From DASYZQ01 sp035946175 (GTDB taxonomy: Bacteria; Patescibacteriota; Saccharimonadia; Saccharimonadales; UBA4665), in assembly GCA_035946175.1 (NCBI GenBank), contig DASYZQ010000008.1, forward strand, positions 1 to 64,000: a stretch of 64,000 bases of DNA. Reading direction: 5' to 3'. Below the pieces are notes generated by a model, which was given only the letters and a program-made list of their open reading frames with translations, was not told where the DNA came from and searched no databases. A program made the translations under genes and the position numbers. Below, one piece after another: positions 27,267-34,913 of the stretch. Every line of letters begins with the position of its first letter. Position 1 is the stretch's first letter.

Positions 27267-28930
27267 AACGAAAACATTTCTGGCAGCGAGTAGGGAAGCA
27301 CGACGGTGCAATCTACGGATTCTACAGCCTCATAGCGCTAGGTGTACTACTGCCGTTACTGCAGCCCGGCTTTGTACTGACGCTTGATATGGTATTCACA
27401 CCGACCATCCGCATGCCGGCTGCAATGAGTAATACTTATCTGTTTGCCACTACGCTGCATCTGCTTAACCGTCTAGTGGCGAGTGATGTACTTGAGAAGT
27501 TGCTGCTACTGCTGATCATCTGGTTGGCTGGTGTCGGTATGCATCGCCTGGTACGGAGTTTAGCCACGCAGCCCTCCGACCACCTGCAGACGGTAAGCGC
27601 CTACTTCGCCGGCCTGTTATATGCAGTGAATCCTTTCAGCTATGAGCGTTTTATGGCCGGACAGTATGAACTGCTCCTTGGTTACGCATTACTGCCCTGG
27701 TTCGTGAACAGCCTACTGGACTGGCTCAGCAGACCGACCCGCAAGTCAACAATTATACTCAGTGCTTGGGCGATAGGCATCAGTATAGTATCAATCCATG
27801 CTGTCGGCTTTATGGTGCTTCTAAGCGTCATTGGGCTCATGGTAAAGCTATGGCAGCAGCGCCACAGCCCAGATGTTGTCTGGAGGCTGACCCAGGCTAC
27901 AGCCGGATTGATCTGCTTATACCTCATTGCCAGCAGCTACTGGTTGGTACCGCTACTGCTTGGCCATGGCAAGTCAGCTTCGGTGATTTCCAGCTTTACC
28001 ACGAGTGACCAGACCGCCTTTGCAACCATCGGCAGAAACAGTATCGAAAAAATAGGTAATGTGTTGCGCCTACAGGGCTTCTGGGCTGAAAACCGTAATC
28101 TATTCATTCTGCCACAGACGCATCTGCCTGTTTGGCGCCTAATTGGCACACTGCTCTGGGTTGTTATTGTCATCGGGGCTATGAGCCTCTGGCGCCATGG
28201 TCAAAAGCTGCTCGTTATATGCCTTGGGTTCACTAGTCTGCTGTCAATCATTTTGGCAATCGGCACATTCAATAGCTTTCTGGTGAGTCATATCCCACTA
28301 TTCGCCGGCTACCGCGAACCGCAGAAGTTCGTAGCCCTGGTGGCTCTGGCTGACTGTGCGTTTGCCGGTCAAGGCTTTGCCGTTATCAGTGGCGCTATCT
28401 GCCGATATAGCGGCAGAATCTTAGGCTGGCTCGCTGCAGCAGCCCTGTTCGCTATTCCCGCTATCTGGGTCCATCCAATATGGTGGGGATTCGGCAGACA
28501 ACTGATAGCCACTCAGTATCCCGGTGATTGGTACACCATGAATACCCGGCTTGATCGTGATCATAGCTCGTTTCGGACCCTGTTCCTGCCGTGGCATCTG
28601 TATATGCCATTTGCGTTTGCCGGTCGAATCATCGCCAACCCGGCACCACAGTTTTTCGATAAACCTATACTCATCAGCAACGACCCGGAATTTGCCGGTG
28701 CCAGCGTCATACCTGACGTCCGAGCCTCCCGCCTCACCACCATCCTGATAGAAGCAGGCAATCAGGCCGATCTTGGTAAACAGCTAGCCGCCTATCATAT
28801 CAAATATGTACTGCTGTCACTTGACTACGATTACCTGTCATATGGCTATCTTGACCGGCAGCCAAGTTTAAGGGTCATAGCCCAGAGCACCAGTCTAAGA
28901 TTATATCTAAACGAAGACTTCAGGGAGTAA
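27263..28930 (+). CDS. GT-C-like polytopic membrane protein
   Basis: 555 residues with about 11 hydrophobic helices. It looks like a shorter paralogue of the preceding giant protein: both carry an early helix pair followed by AGLLYAVNPFSYERF (here) or AGLIYQYNVISLLEQ (there) and a later P-FAGYREPQKF / PGFNAFRDASKF signature. It lacks the carbohydrate-binding modules, and its C-terminal 130 residues form a soluble exported domain. Probably a periplasm-facing glycosyltransferase using a polyprenyl-phosphate sugar, inferred from the GtrB-like gene in the operon. Starts in an ATGA overlap. Confidence 0.68.
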   Translation: MKRKHFWQRVGKHDGAIYGFYSLIALGVLLPLLQPGFVLTLDMVFTPTIRMPAAMSNTYLFATTLHLLNRLVASDVLEKLLLLLIIWLAGVGMHRLVRSLATQPSDHLQTVSAYFAGLLYAVNPFSYERFMAGQYELLLGYALLPWFVNSLLDWLSRPTRKSTIILSAWAIGISIVSIHAVGFMVLLSVIGLMVKLWQQRHSPDVVWRLTQATAGLICLYLIASSYWLVPLLLGHGKSASVISSFTTSDQTAFATIGRNSIEKIGNVLRLQGFWAENRNLFILPQTHLPVWRLIGTLLWVVIVIGAMSLWRHGQKLLVICLGFTSLLSIILAIGTFNSFLVSHIPLFAGYREPQKFVALVALADCAFAGQGFAVISGAICRYSGRILGWLAAAALFAIPAIWVHPIWWGFGRQLIATQYPGDWYTMNTRLDRDHSSFRTLFLPWHLYMPFAFAGRIIANPAPQFFDKPILISNDPEFAGASVIPDVRASRLTTILIEAGNQADLGKQLAAYHIKYVLLSLDYDYLSYGYLDRQPSLRVIAQSTSLRLYLNEDFRE

Positions 28931-28935
28931 AGCCT

Positions 28936-29496
28936 ATGCGCCAACGAGTCGATCCCTTCATACCAGTCCGCAAGCCCATGTCGCCGAGCCTTCAAGGGCC
29001 ATACGGAACTCAGTACTTCGCCAAACGGCCGCTCAGCCCACCACGGTCAATGGATGGCATCCAGCAGCGACCGCCAGTAATTAGGCCACCACTGCGCCCA
29101 AGGCCATTGATGCCGATCAAGGCCCCGCTTGTCAAGCCGAAACCACCACAACCCAAACATCCAACCACTAAGCACCGCATTCAGCTCCGGCCCAAATTAA
29201 CAAAAACGCCATTGCTGGTGTGGGCCATTGGAGCCGTCTGTTTCGGTCTGTTTATTCAATCACTCATTTTCGGGGAACTCGCTATTGTCATATATATAGG
29301 ACTTTCGTTATGGCGACGTATCTCCAGCAGCAAAACGTATATTCTGGCGCTCATTACACTAGTCACCACTGGTGTCAGCCTGGCAATTCACGGTGGTCCC
29401 ACCATGCTCAGTAACAACTTCGCTGTTTACGCATTCCTACTACTTCTTGGCGGTACGCTCAGTCTAGCCCGGGAGGTGCGTCATGAAAATCAATGA
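28936..29496 (+). CDS. Proline-rich N-terminus membrane protein
   Basis: 186 residues. The first 95 are basic and very rich in Pro, Arg and Lys (PPLRPRPLMPIKAPLVKPKP), likely disordered and cytosolic; the remainder forms three or four hydrophobic helices. Six bases separate it from the preceding gene, so it is the last member of the glycan operon. A charged proline-rich tail could recruit partners or contact nucleic acid or membrane lipid. I do not recognise a family. Confidence 0.6.
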   Translation: MRQRVDPFIPVRKPMSPSLQGPYGTQYFAKRPLSPPRSMDGIQQRPPVIRPPLRPRPLMPIKAPLVKPKPPQPKHPTTKHRIQLRPKLTKTPLLVWAIGAVCFGLFIQSLIFGELAIVIYIGLSLWRRISSSKTYILALITLVTTGVSLAIHGGPTMLSNNFAVYAFLLLLGGTLSLAREVRHENQ

Positions 29497-29570
29497 TCTA
29501 CAGCAAATATCCATAGTAGTATTTACATCAAATAGCCCATACAACAGGTTGGGCATCGTTTGCTGTGGAT
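29496..29570 (+). other. Possible structured RNA or terminator after the glycan operon
   Basis: AUCUACAGCAAA (29496-29507) can pair with UUUGCUGUGGAU (29559-29570) through 12 pairs including one G-U; it begins at the last base of the preceding stop codon. Inside is a 5-bp hairpin (GCCCA/UGGGC at 29535-29554). No clear poly-U follows, so it is not a classical terminator. Confidence 0.3.
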
Positions 29571-29652
29571 AATAACTGTCCATTCGATTTGTGCCCTCTA
29601 AAACGCTTATAGTAAAATAAAACCTTGTGCAATTAACGAAAGGGGGAAGCCA

Positions 29653-30006
29653 ATGAATATAAAATCCCAAACGTTAACAGCAAAGCACCTCTTGGGCAAA
29701 AAGCTCATGGTAAGTGGGATTGCGGTCGCGACGACAGCGTTCGTCGGGTTAGGAGGAGTTGCCGCCGCGCAATCGGTGAATGCTCCAGAATCGGCTACAC
29801 CAGCAATTGTGGCGGAATGTAAAAATCCTCAGTTCAGGCAAGCTCATAATTTTCCCAATGTAGGCAAGTGTGTCAGCACACTGGAACACACTATGGGCCA
29901 TGGCCACGGTTACGGCAGCAATACAACCGTAAACGCGAACGTTAATGTGAACGTTAATGGTAGCCATGATTATGTAAGCGTCGTGCTCAACTTCTTCGGG
30001 CTTTAA
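29653..30006 (+). CDS. Small secreted protein with Cys pair and Asn-Val-rich tail
   Basis: 117 residues. A basic N-terminus and hydrophobic segment (SGIAVATTAFVGLGGVAAAQ) form a signal peptide, probably cleaved after AAAQS or nearby. The mature part holds two Cys (VAECKNPQF and NVGKCVSTLEH), spaced like the recurring CKN...G.CVS pattern in exported proteins of Gram-positive bacteria and CPR, then a His/Gly stretch and a repeated NVNVNVNG. AAAGGGGGAAG provides a good ribosome-binding site. A strong terminator follows at 30032. Function unknown; likely surface-exposed or released. Confidence 0.65.
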   Translation: MNIKSQTLTAKHLLGKKLMVSGIAVATTAFVGLGGVAAAQSVNAPESATPAIVAECKNPQFRQAHNFPNVGKCVSTLEHTMGHGHGYGSNTTVNANVNVNVNGSHDYVSVVLNFFGL

Positions 30007-30031
30007 TAGTAAAATACCCCTAAGAAGTTTT

Positions 30032-30066
30032 AATACCCCCTCGAGTTATCTCAGGGGGTATTTTAT
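30032..30066 (+). terminator. Intrinsic terminator after the small secreted protein
   Basis: AATACCCCCT pairs perfectly with AGGGGGTATT (30053-30062), with additional GAG/CTC pairing in the loop and a TTATATT tail. A spare left arm, AAAATACCCC at 30011-30020, could pair with GGGGTATTTT at 30055-30064. Confidence 0.85.
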
Positions 30067-30191
30067 ATTCTTGCAAAGACAACTCTACTTTTATCCTTGA
30101 GCTGGGCAACGAGGCGCATTCCAAGCAGCTTGGTATATACCGACTGCCTCGTTAAGTTAATCTATCCCACCTATAGCTTCATGAGGAGGTT

Positions 30192-30668
30192 TTATTCATT
30201 CGTTGCAGCTTGCTGCCCAGCGTTTTCGATTACAAACTCCAGATCACAGCGATGGCAATACCAAAGCTTATTCCAGCGTTTCATCTGCACAGAACGTTGC
30301 CGGGAATTGATAGCAATACGGACAATAAACACTATCAGGAACAAATTAATAAATACTGCTCCTGTATTGTATCCTAGAGGAAGACGGCCACTGGCGGTTT
30401 GTTGTATATGATGGTGAATAGTACTCCATAAAAAGTCCATAGCCGAGAAGGATATCAGCGCCGTAAAAATCTGCTGAGAGGTCTTATTCTCTGGCGGGGA
30501 CATTCGACTCGCCAATGCCGTTTGATGGCTAGAATGATGAGAATGTGTATAGCTTGGGCCGAAAAAGCTAGTACTGCGACTTTTGCCCGTACTATGAGTC
30601 GTACCTGTTTTATAAATTGCAGCTGCTGACTGTACCTGGTCTATTTGATGGCATTGGGGGCACTGCAT
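30192..30668 (-). CDS. Membrane protein with split zinc-ribbon Cys pairs
   Basis: 158 residues. It begins with CPQC (residues 3-6) and has CHRC near residue 140; a low-complexity Ser/Thr/His stretch and two hydrophobic helices (about residues 70-85 and 103-122) lie between. If both ends are cytosolic, the two pairs could form one zinc ribbon closed over a hairpin in the membrane. AAGGAG is placed 7 bases before the ATG. A 20-bp palindrome overlaps the promoter (30685-30704). I do not know its role. Confidence 0.6.
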   Translation of the reverse strand: MQCPQCHQIDQVQSAAAIYKTGTTHSTGKSRSTSFFGPSYTHSHHSSHQTALASRMSPPENKTSQQIFTALISFSAMDFLWSTIHHHIQQTASGRLPLGYNTGAVFINLFLIVFIVRIAINSRQRSVQMKRWNKLWYCHRCDLEFVIENAGQQAATNE

Positions 30669-30684
30669 GCGGGTCTCCTTTTAA

Positions 30685-30704
30685 TATACTTTAAGTAAAG
30701 TATA
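30685..30704 (-). promoter_or_regulatory. Palindrome overlapping the promoter of the zinc-ribbon gene
   Basis: TATACTTTA and TAAAGTATA form a perfect 9-bp inverted repeat around AG. On the minus strand the right arm provides a TATACT -10 box (30704-30699); the start codon lies 31 bases downstream. The symmetry suggests an operator for a dimeric repressor. Confidence 0.4.
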
Positions 30705-30857
30705 CTCAATTGCTGCTAATAAATTAAAGCGGTGTGGCTTGAAAATATGGACTTTGCAGCTATGTGCAGCGTCGAGTTCCTCAGAACTAACCCCGATATT
30801 CTCTAGGTGGTAACACCTTTCCGATGAATTGCTGTCAAGAATAATACTGACAGCCAC

Positions 30858-31052
30858 GACAGTAACCGGATGCCAGGCTAGTTCCGAAACTGTTCCGTAG
30901 TACACATGGGCCCATTCGCAGGCCAGATACCTACGCCTGGGACAGGAGCATAGTTGGCTCCAGCACTGGCGTGTACCGCATTGATCCAGCTATAGTACTG
31001 AGCTGTATATGGGCCAGTTGCTGGGACAGTAACCGGATGCCAGGCTAGTTCC
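30858..31052 (-). repeat. 28-base direct repeat at the end of a secreted protein gene
   Basis: The 28 bases at 31025-31052 are repeated exactly at 30858-30885. The first copy encodes ELAWHPVTV in the secreted protein at 30878; the second copy is out of frame with it and supplies its stop codon. Confidence 0.9.
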
Positions 31053-31393
31053 AACCAGTAGTGATTGACATAAGCACCGTTACCGTCTGTTCCGACTGTA
31101 TTTGGGCCATCACATTTTATCTGACCCAGTACTGAGTAAGTCCCTTTGGCGATACTATAGGGTGGATAAACATCACAGGTGTTTGTATTGGGGTACCAAC
31201 ACAGTGGTGCGGTATCCCAGGTACTTATTCTGGTTCCTTGGGCGTGGGAATATCTCAGGAAATATACCCCGACTGCTCCGAATCCGCATACGAAAACAAC
31301 TATAGTGATCATGCGGATATTTTGGTTTAACCAACGACGCACTTTTCCTGTTTTCTTATTCGCATTTCCTTTTGGTATTTTTCTATTTGCCAT
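30878..31393 (-). CDS. Secreted or membrane-anchored protein, possible C-terminal frameshift
   Basis: 171 residues. After a Lys/Arg-rich start, a hydrophobic segment (near residues 27-47, TIVVFVCGFGAVGVYFL) ends at SHAQGTR, so the rest is exported. The exported part has four Cys, CWYPNTNTC near the start and two later (GQIKCDG, GPMC), and many Trp/Tyr, suggesting a compact disulfide domain. ATG at 31393 has AAAGGA upstream and is preferred over TTG at 31423. The stop is created by an out-of-frame copy of an internal 28-base repeat; in the alternative frame about 65 further codons are open, so a frameshift or duplication scar is possible. No family recognised. Confidence 0.55.
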   Translation of the reverse strand: MANRKIPKGNANKKTGKVRRWLNQNIRMITIVVFVCGFGAVGVYFLRYSHAQGTRISTWDTAPLCWYPNTNTCDVYPPYSIAKGTYSVLGQIKCDGPNTVGTDGNGAYVNHYWLELAWHPVTVPATGPYTAQYYSWINAVHASAGANYAPVPGVGIWPANGPMCTTEQFRN

Positions 31394-31646
31394 TGGTGAT
31401 TTTCCTTTCGCCTGTAGATTCAATATTTTTGGATAATATCATGCTTATGTTTCCTACATCAAACAGAAATAAGCAGAAACAGGGTGTTGATATAGGGCAT
31501 ACCCCACAAAACAGTTTGGCTTATCATATTCGATATAATCATATTCAACGGAGACAGCAGCCACCTTACCACCTCATCTCTTCGGTAGCCTTGCAACCTT
31601 CTTAAGTTTTTAACCTCTAGCAATTTTGCATAAACTATTATCTTGT

Positions 31647-31652
31647 TATACT
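31647..31652 (+). promoter_or_regulatory. Extended -10 box for the lipoprotein gene
   Basis: TGT-TATACT (extended -10) ends 8 bases before the ATG at 31661, without a ribosome-binding site, again pointing to a leaderless mRNA. TTTTGC at 31624-31629 is a possible -35 with 17-base spacing. Confidence 0.45.
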
Positions 31653-31660
31653 TACCCCCT

Positions 31661-32137
31661 ATGGACAAACTACGTAGCCCAAAAGACCCGAATATTGCTA
31701 CGAAACTTACGGCTGCAGCACTACTCCTGGGGGTACTGGCAGGGTGCGGTACCATTACGGGCAAATCAAGTAGCCCAAGGACTGGTGGTTGCACCCAGGG
31801 CCGACAGAGAGTCAAAATAGTACCATTCAGTTCTGCATCGCCGATCGGCGATGCAGAGCCATTCATAAATTGGCCGAATATTAGGCAAGATGCTGGCAAT
31901 GTCAATGGAGATGAAGAAGCCGTCGTGGTCAATTATGACGACGGCACCGTGACTAGATCACAGGCTGAGCAAAAGGCAAGAGCAGTGGCTAGGGAGGCTT
32001 CATTGGAGCTCGGCATACCAGAAGACCCGGCTGCCACTGGAGCAGTAATAGGCCCAGCAGATATTGGCAACATATTGATTGGCAAGGGAGCTAGGATCAA
32101 TCAATTTATCGCCAATAACGGTTGCCTTACACAATAA
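31661..32137 (+). CDS. Putative lipoprotein
   Basis: 158 residues. A hydrophobic segment ends in a lipobox, GVLAGC, with the Cys near residue 26 to be lipidated and anchored in the membrane. The mature part is polar, with an acidic middle (DGDEE-type composition around VNGDEEAVVVNYDDG) and no further recognisable domain. A 26-bp perfect palindrome lies inside the gene at 31832-31857. The first ATG in frame at 31643 is less likely because a -10 box lies after it. A minus-strand ORF across the region looks like a shadow. Confidence 0.6.
   Translation: MDKLRSPKDPNIATKLTAAALLLGVLAGCGTITGKSSSPRTGGCTQGRQRVKIVPFSSASPIGDAEPFINWPNIRQDAGNVNGDEEAVVVNYDDGTVTRSQAEQKARAVAREASLELGIPEDPAATGAVIGPADIGNILIGKGARINQFIANNGCLTQ
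31832..31857. repeat. 26-bp perfect palindrome
   Basis: TCTGCATCGCCGA followed immediately by its exact reverse complement, without any spacer. It lies inside the lipoprotein coding region (residues SASPIGDAE). A 26-bp perfect palindrome is not expected by chance in 64 kb. Confidence 0.9.
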
Positions 32138-32139
32138 AT

Positions 32140-32154
32140 CGCCCGACCCGGGCG
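32140..32154 (+). terminator. Weak hairpin after the lipoprotein gene
   Basis: CGCCCG-ACC-CGGGCG begins 3 bases after the stop codon; the following bases are TCAATTT, so the U-tract is poor. 32155-32332 holds no other convincing feature. Confidence 0.35.
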
Positions 32155-32332
32155 TCAATTTCCCACTCCAAGACCCGATAAGTCGTGCCATTATAACCAT
32201 TGAAATCATTTTGTGCATAAACCACTCTCCAAGGCAGAATAACGTGGCAGGGTGGAGTGCAGCCGACGGGAGCAAGCAATATTTGCAGTAGCCCCAACGC
32301 AAGGGTAGAGTAAAAAGTAGGAGAATATCTTA

Positions 32333-32986
32333 GTGTATCCGGCAGTTGGCAAAAAAGTTGCTGAGTTTTTCACAAACTATCCCCCTCGGCGGTTTGCGAA
32401 AGGTGAACTACTCATCCGAGCCGAGGAAGAGCCGCGCGGCATCTTTTATATTACGAAAGGGCATGTTAACCAATATGACATATCCCTTAGTGGTATTGAT
32501 GTCTTTGTTAATGTATTCAAGCCACCGGCATTTTTCCCGATGTCTTGGGCTATGAACAAAACACCGAATCACTATTTTTTTGAAGCCGCTACTTTCGTAA
32601 CCGCGCGACTCGCACCACCAGATGAGACGGTCGCTTTCCTCAAAAAGAACCCCGATGTTCTTTTTGATTTGCTAGCTCGGGTATATAGAGGGACTGATGG
32701 TATGCAACGCCGTCTTGCTCATATTGTCGGCGGGGATTCGAAAAGCCGGGTGATCTTTGAATTACTCAATGCAGCTGCCCGTTTTGGGGTAGACGAAAAA
32801 GCTGCTCAGGCAGTATTCATCCCGCTTAGACAAGGTGAGCTCGCCCAGCACGCCGGATTAACTCGTGAGACAGTTAGCCGTACTATGCAACAGCTTAAAG
32901 ATTCAGGACTCGCAGAAGCCGCTCGTGGCGGAATTGTGATCCACAATGTTGCCGGTCTTGAATCAATGCTTGGCAGTCAGTTATAA
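32333..32986 (+). CDS. Crp/Fnr-family transcription regulator
   Basis: 217 residues. The N-terminal half is a cNMP-binding-like beta-roll (KGELLIRAEEEPRGIFYITKG near 22-42); the C-terminal half has the HTH_Crp helix-turn-helix LAQHAGLTRETVSRTMQQL near 168-186. There are no Cys clusters, so it is not an Fe-S Fnr; the ligand, if any, is unknown. Starts at GTG with TAGGAG 9 bases upstream. Being beside the exported hydrolase and synthase genes, it could regulate surface-glycan genes; this is inference from position only. Confidence 0.85.
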   Translation: MYPAVGKKVAEFFTNYPPRRFAKGELLIRAEEEPRGIFYITKGHVNQYDISLSGIDVFVNVFKPPAFFPMSWAMNKTPNHYFFEAATFVTARLAPPDETVAFLKKNPDVLFDLLARVYRGTDGMQRRLAHIVGGDSKSRVIFELLNAAARFGVDEKAAQAVFIPLRQGELAQHAGLTRETVSRTMQQLKDSGLAEAARGGIVIHNVAGLESMLGSQL

Positions 32987-33003
32987 CGAAGGGTAGCCGT
33001 TTC

Positions 33004-34563
33004 TCAAAGCCTAAGATGCATACCGTGATGCATCATTAAAATACCAGATTGTCCTTTACTACGCTTTCGCTGGTGCTTGGCTTGTTTGAGAAGTTGTGGG
33101 CGCAATAGAAAGGCACCAACAGCTCCAATACAAATAATGAATAATCCATATCCTATTCCTGACACTTGGGTGCTAGAAGGCTTCTTCTTTTGGGGAGTTG
33201 CTGCTGGAGTTGCCAATAGGTCATGACGGGCTGAGTGGGATGCTGGGGTAACTGATCGGGGTAAGGTAGGCGAGGTCGTATGTTGAGCATGCTGACTTGT
33301 TACCGCTGGAGATGAATTGGGGCCATTCGTCCCACCAGTGCTGCTAGTTGAAGATGTACCGGGTGCTGTCCCCGGTGACGGTGTTGATGGGGTTGATGAA
33401 GCCGGAGGGGTCGGTGCTTGGAAAACAAAAGCATATTGACTTAACATACCGAGAAGGGGGTCTCCAGGGTTTATATCGTAAGAACAAGTTGTAGTATTGC
33501 CAGGCACAAAATCCCAAGGGATAAAACCGGCTACTCCTGCCCGAAACATAGCGGTAAGTTTGGCCTGCATTTGTGAGACCCGCTGATCAAGCGTATCGCA
33601 TCCACTTGCCTGATTGCTAGCATGAATCCCTACCTCACCAACGATAAGTGGTTTATTAATCTGATTCATCTGGTTTATTCTGACCTGCAAACCGTTGTAT
33701 TGATCACCGGGAAGTGGCGAACCATCTGCGTTGTAATCGTGATAGCTAGCCACATTGATATACTGACTGTTGTTCACCATTTGGTAATCACTGCCGGAAG
33801 TACCACACTGGCCACTGCCAATTAGACCGGAACTAATAAGATGATTGGCGTCGATATGTTTAATTTCCGCCCCAACAGCATTAAAGAAACTGAGCAGTGC
33901 ATTGGCGGCGGCAGTCTCACTGTTACAAGTCTTGTTGGTCCAACACGATGATCCGTTCGTCGGGGTGGAACAGCTCGAAGCTTCCGGTTCATTGACCGGC
34001 TCCCACATAGCGACCGTCGAGTTATTTACGTAGTGAGTAACGATCTGCTGTACGTAAGCGGCATACGATAAAGGATCCGCCGAAGAGTTGTAGTCAGCCG
34101 TATAACCCCCCTGGTACCAAGCCAGCCCATGCCAATAGTTATCATCGCATACTCCGCCCTGATCGCTTAGTGTCAGAATCAATTTAATATTATGAGCGCT
34201 TGCGGCATTTACAACTCGGTCAAGATACGTCCAATCAATTTGCCGCGTGTTTACATTTACTGCCATCGAACCCTGAAAAGCCCACATTCTCACCATAGAG
34301 TATGGCTGTAATGAACTAAAAAAATCATTTAATTGTTGATCGGTGAATGTCGACCCACAACCACTATTACCCCCATGGTCGCTAGCCAGCTCGTAGGCAT
34401 TAATCCCTGTAAACCGATAGACCTGACCCTCATAGTAAAGTTTATTACTTTGTTGACTAATAAAGGAGGAACCTTGAGCCTCAGCGGAATTTCCACAGAT
34501 AGGAATAAGTTGAAAAACTACAAAAACTAGTACGATAAAAAATATGCTTCTGTGCCGTTTCAT
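33004..34563 (-). CDS. Membrane-anchored GH5-family glycoside hydrolase (beta-mannanase-like)
   Basis: 519 residues. An N-terminal signal (about 1-30, ending AEAQ) and a C-terminal hydrophobic helix (near 470-490) with a basic tail anchor it on the cell surface. The catalytic domain (about 35-385) begins FRFTGINAYEL-like, as in GH5 mannan endo-1,4-beta-mannosidases, with the acid/base Glu192 in EPVNEPE and the nucleophile Glu310 in IVGEVG. A Ser/Thr/Pro linker (about 387-465) follows. The domain carries about ten Cys, suiting the nearby VKOR. It would hydrolyse a beta-mannan or related polymer, own or host. A TATACT box at 34614-34619 fits its promoter. No processing sortase motif is seen. 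Confidence 0.8.
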   Translation of the reverse strand: MKRHRSIFFIVLVFVVFQLIPICGNSAEAQGSSFISQQSNKLYYEGQVYRFTGINAYELASDHGGNSGCGSTFTDQQLNDFFSSLQPYSMVRMWAFQGSMAVNVNTRQIDWTYLDRVVNAASAHNIKLILTLSDQGGVCDDNYWHGLAWYQGGYTADYNSSADPLSYAAYVQQIVTHYVNNSTVAMWEPVNEPEASSCSTPTNGSSCWTNKTCNSETAAANALLSFFNAVGAEIKHIDANHLISSGLIGSGQCGTSGSDYQMVNNSQYINVASYHDYNADGSPLPGDQYNGLQVRINQMNQINKPLIVGEVGIHASNQASGCDTLDQRVSQMQAKLTAMFRAGVAGFIPWDFVPGNTTTCSYDINPGDPLLGMLSQYAFVFQAPTPPASSTPSTPSPGTAPGTSSTSSTGGTNGPNSSPAVTSQHAQHTTSPTLPRSVTPASHSARHDLLATPAATPQKKKPSSTQVSGIGYGLFIICIGAVGAFLLRPQLLKQAKHQRKRSKGQSGILMMHHGMHLRL

Positions 34564-34913
34564 TTTTTGTGTTCTACTCCCTTTGATATGTTTGTTTCGC
34601 GCCGCAGAAGAAGAGTATACGCTATAATAAACATTAGCATAAGGCTACGTTAATGTCTGTAGCCTGTTATGAGGTAGAGTAGTCGCATAGCTTTCGGCAT
34701 TCTGACCTTAACGGATATTATCCGGCACATAAGGACGCCGTAGCCGATTACACCACCCTGCGGCTCAGATCAAGGCTTGTGGGATGGTACTGATGGATAT
34801 GCCAAGCGGATACATATCTACATCAACAGGAGTTTTACTTATTGTATAGTCTATGTGAATTATGTTAATATTAGATCGAATCATTTATAACAACGAAGTA
34901 GTCGTAAGTTACT
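34564..34913 (+). other. 350-base intergenic region with divergent promoters and a hairpin
   Basis: On the minus strand, TATACT (34619-34614) serves the GH5 gene. On the plus strand, TATAAT is at 34623-34628 and TATAGT at 34845-34850; the second is the better candidate for the GT2-GT2 gene at 34914. If the first is used, the leader is about 280 bases and contains a perfect 7-bp hairpin AGGCTAC/GTAGCCT (34642-34665). No ORF is visible. Confidence 0.4.

Noticed and set aside
31459..31932. 157-residue minus-strand ORF across the lipoprotein gene
   Set aside because: No ribosome-binding site; the plus strand has a lipobox and an extended -10 box, so this is a shadow of the plus-strand gene.
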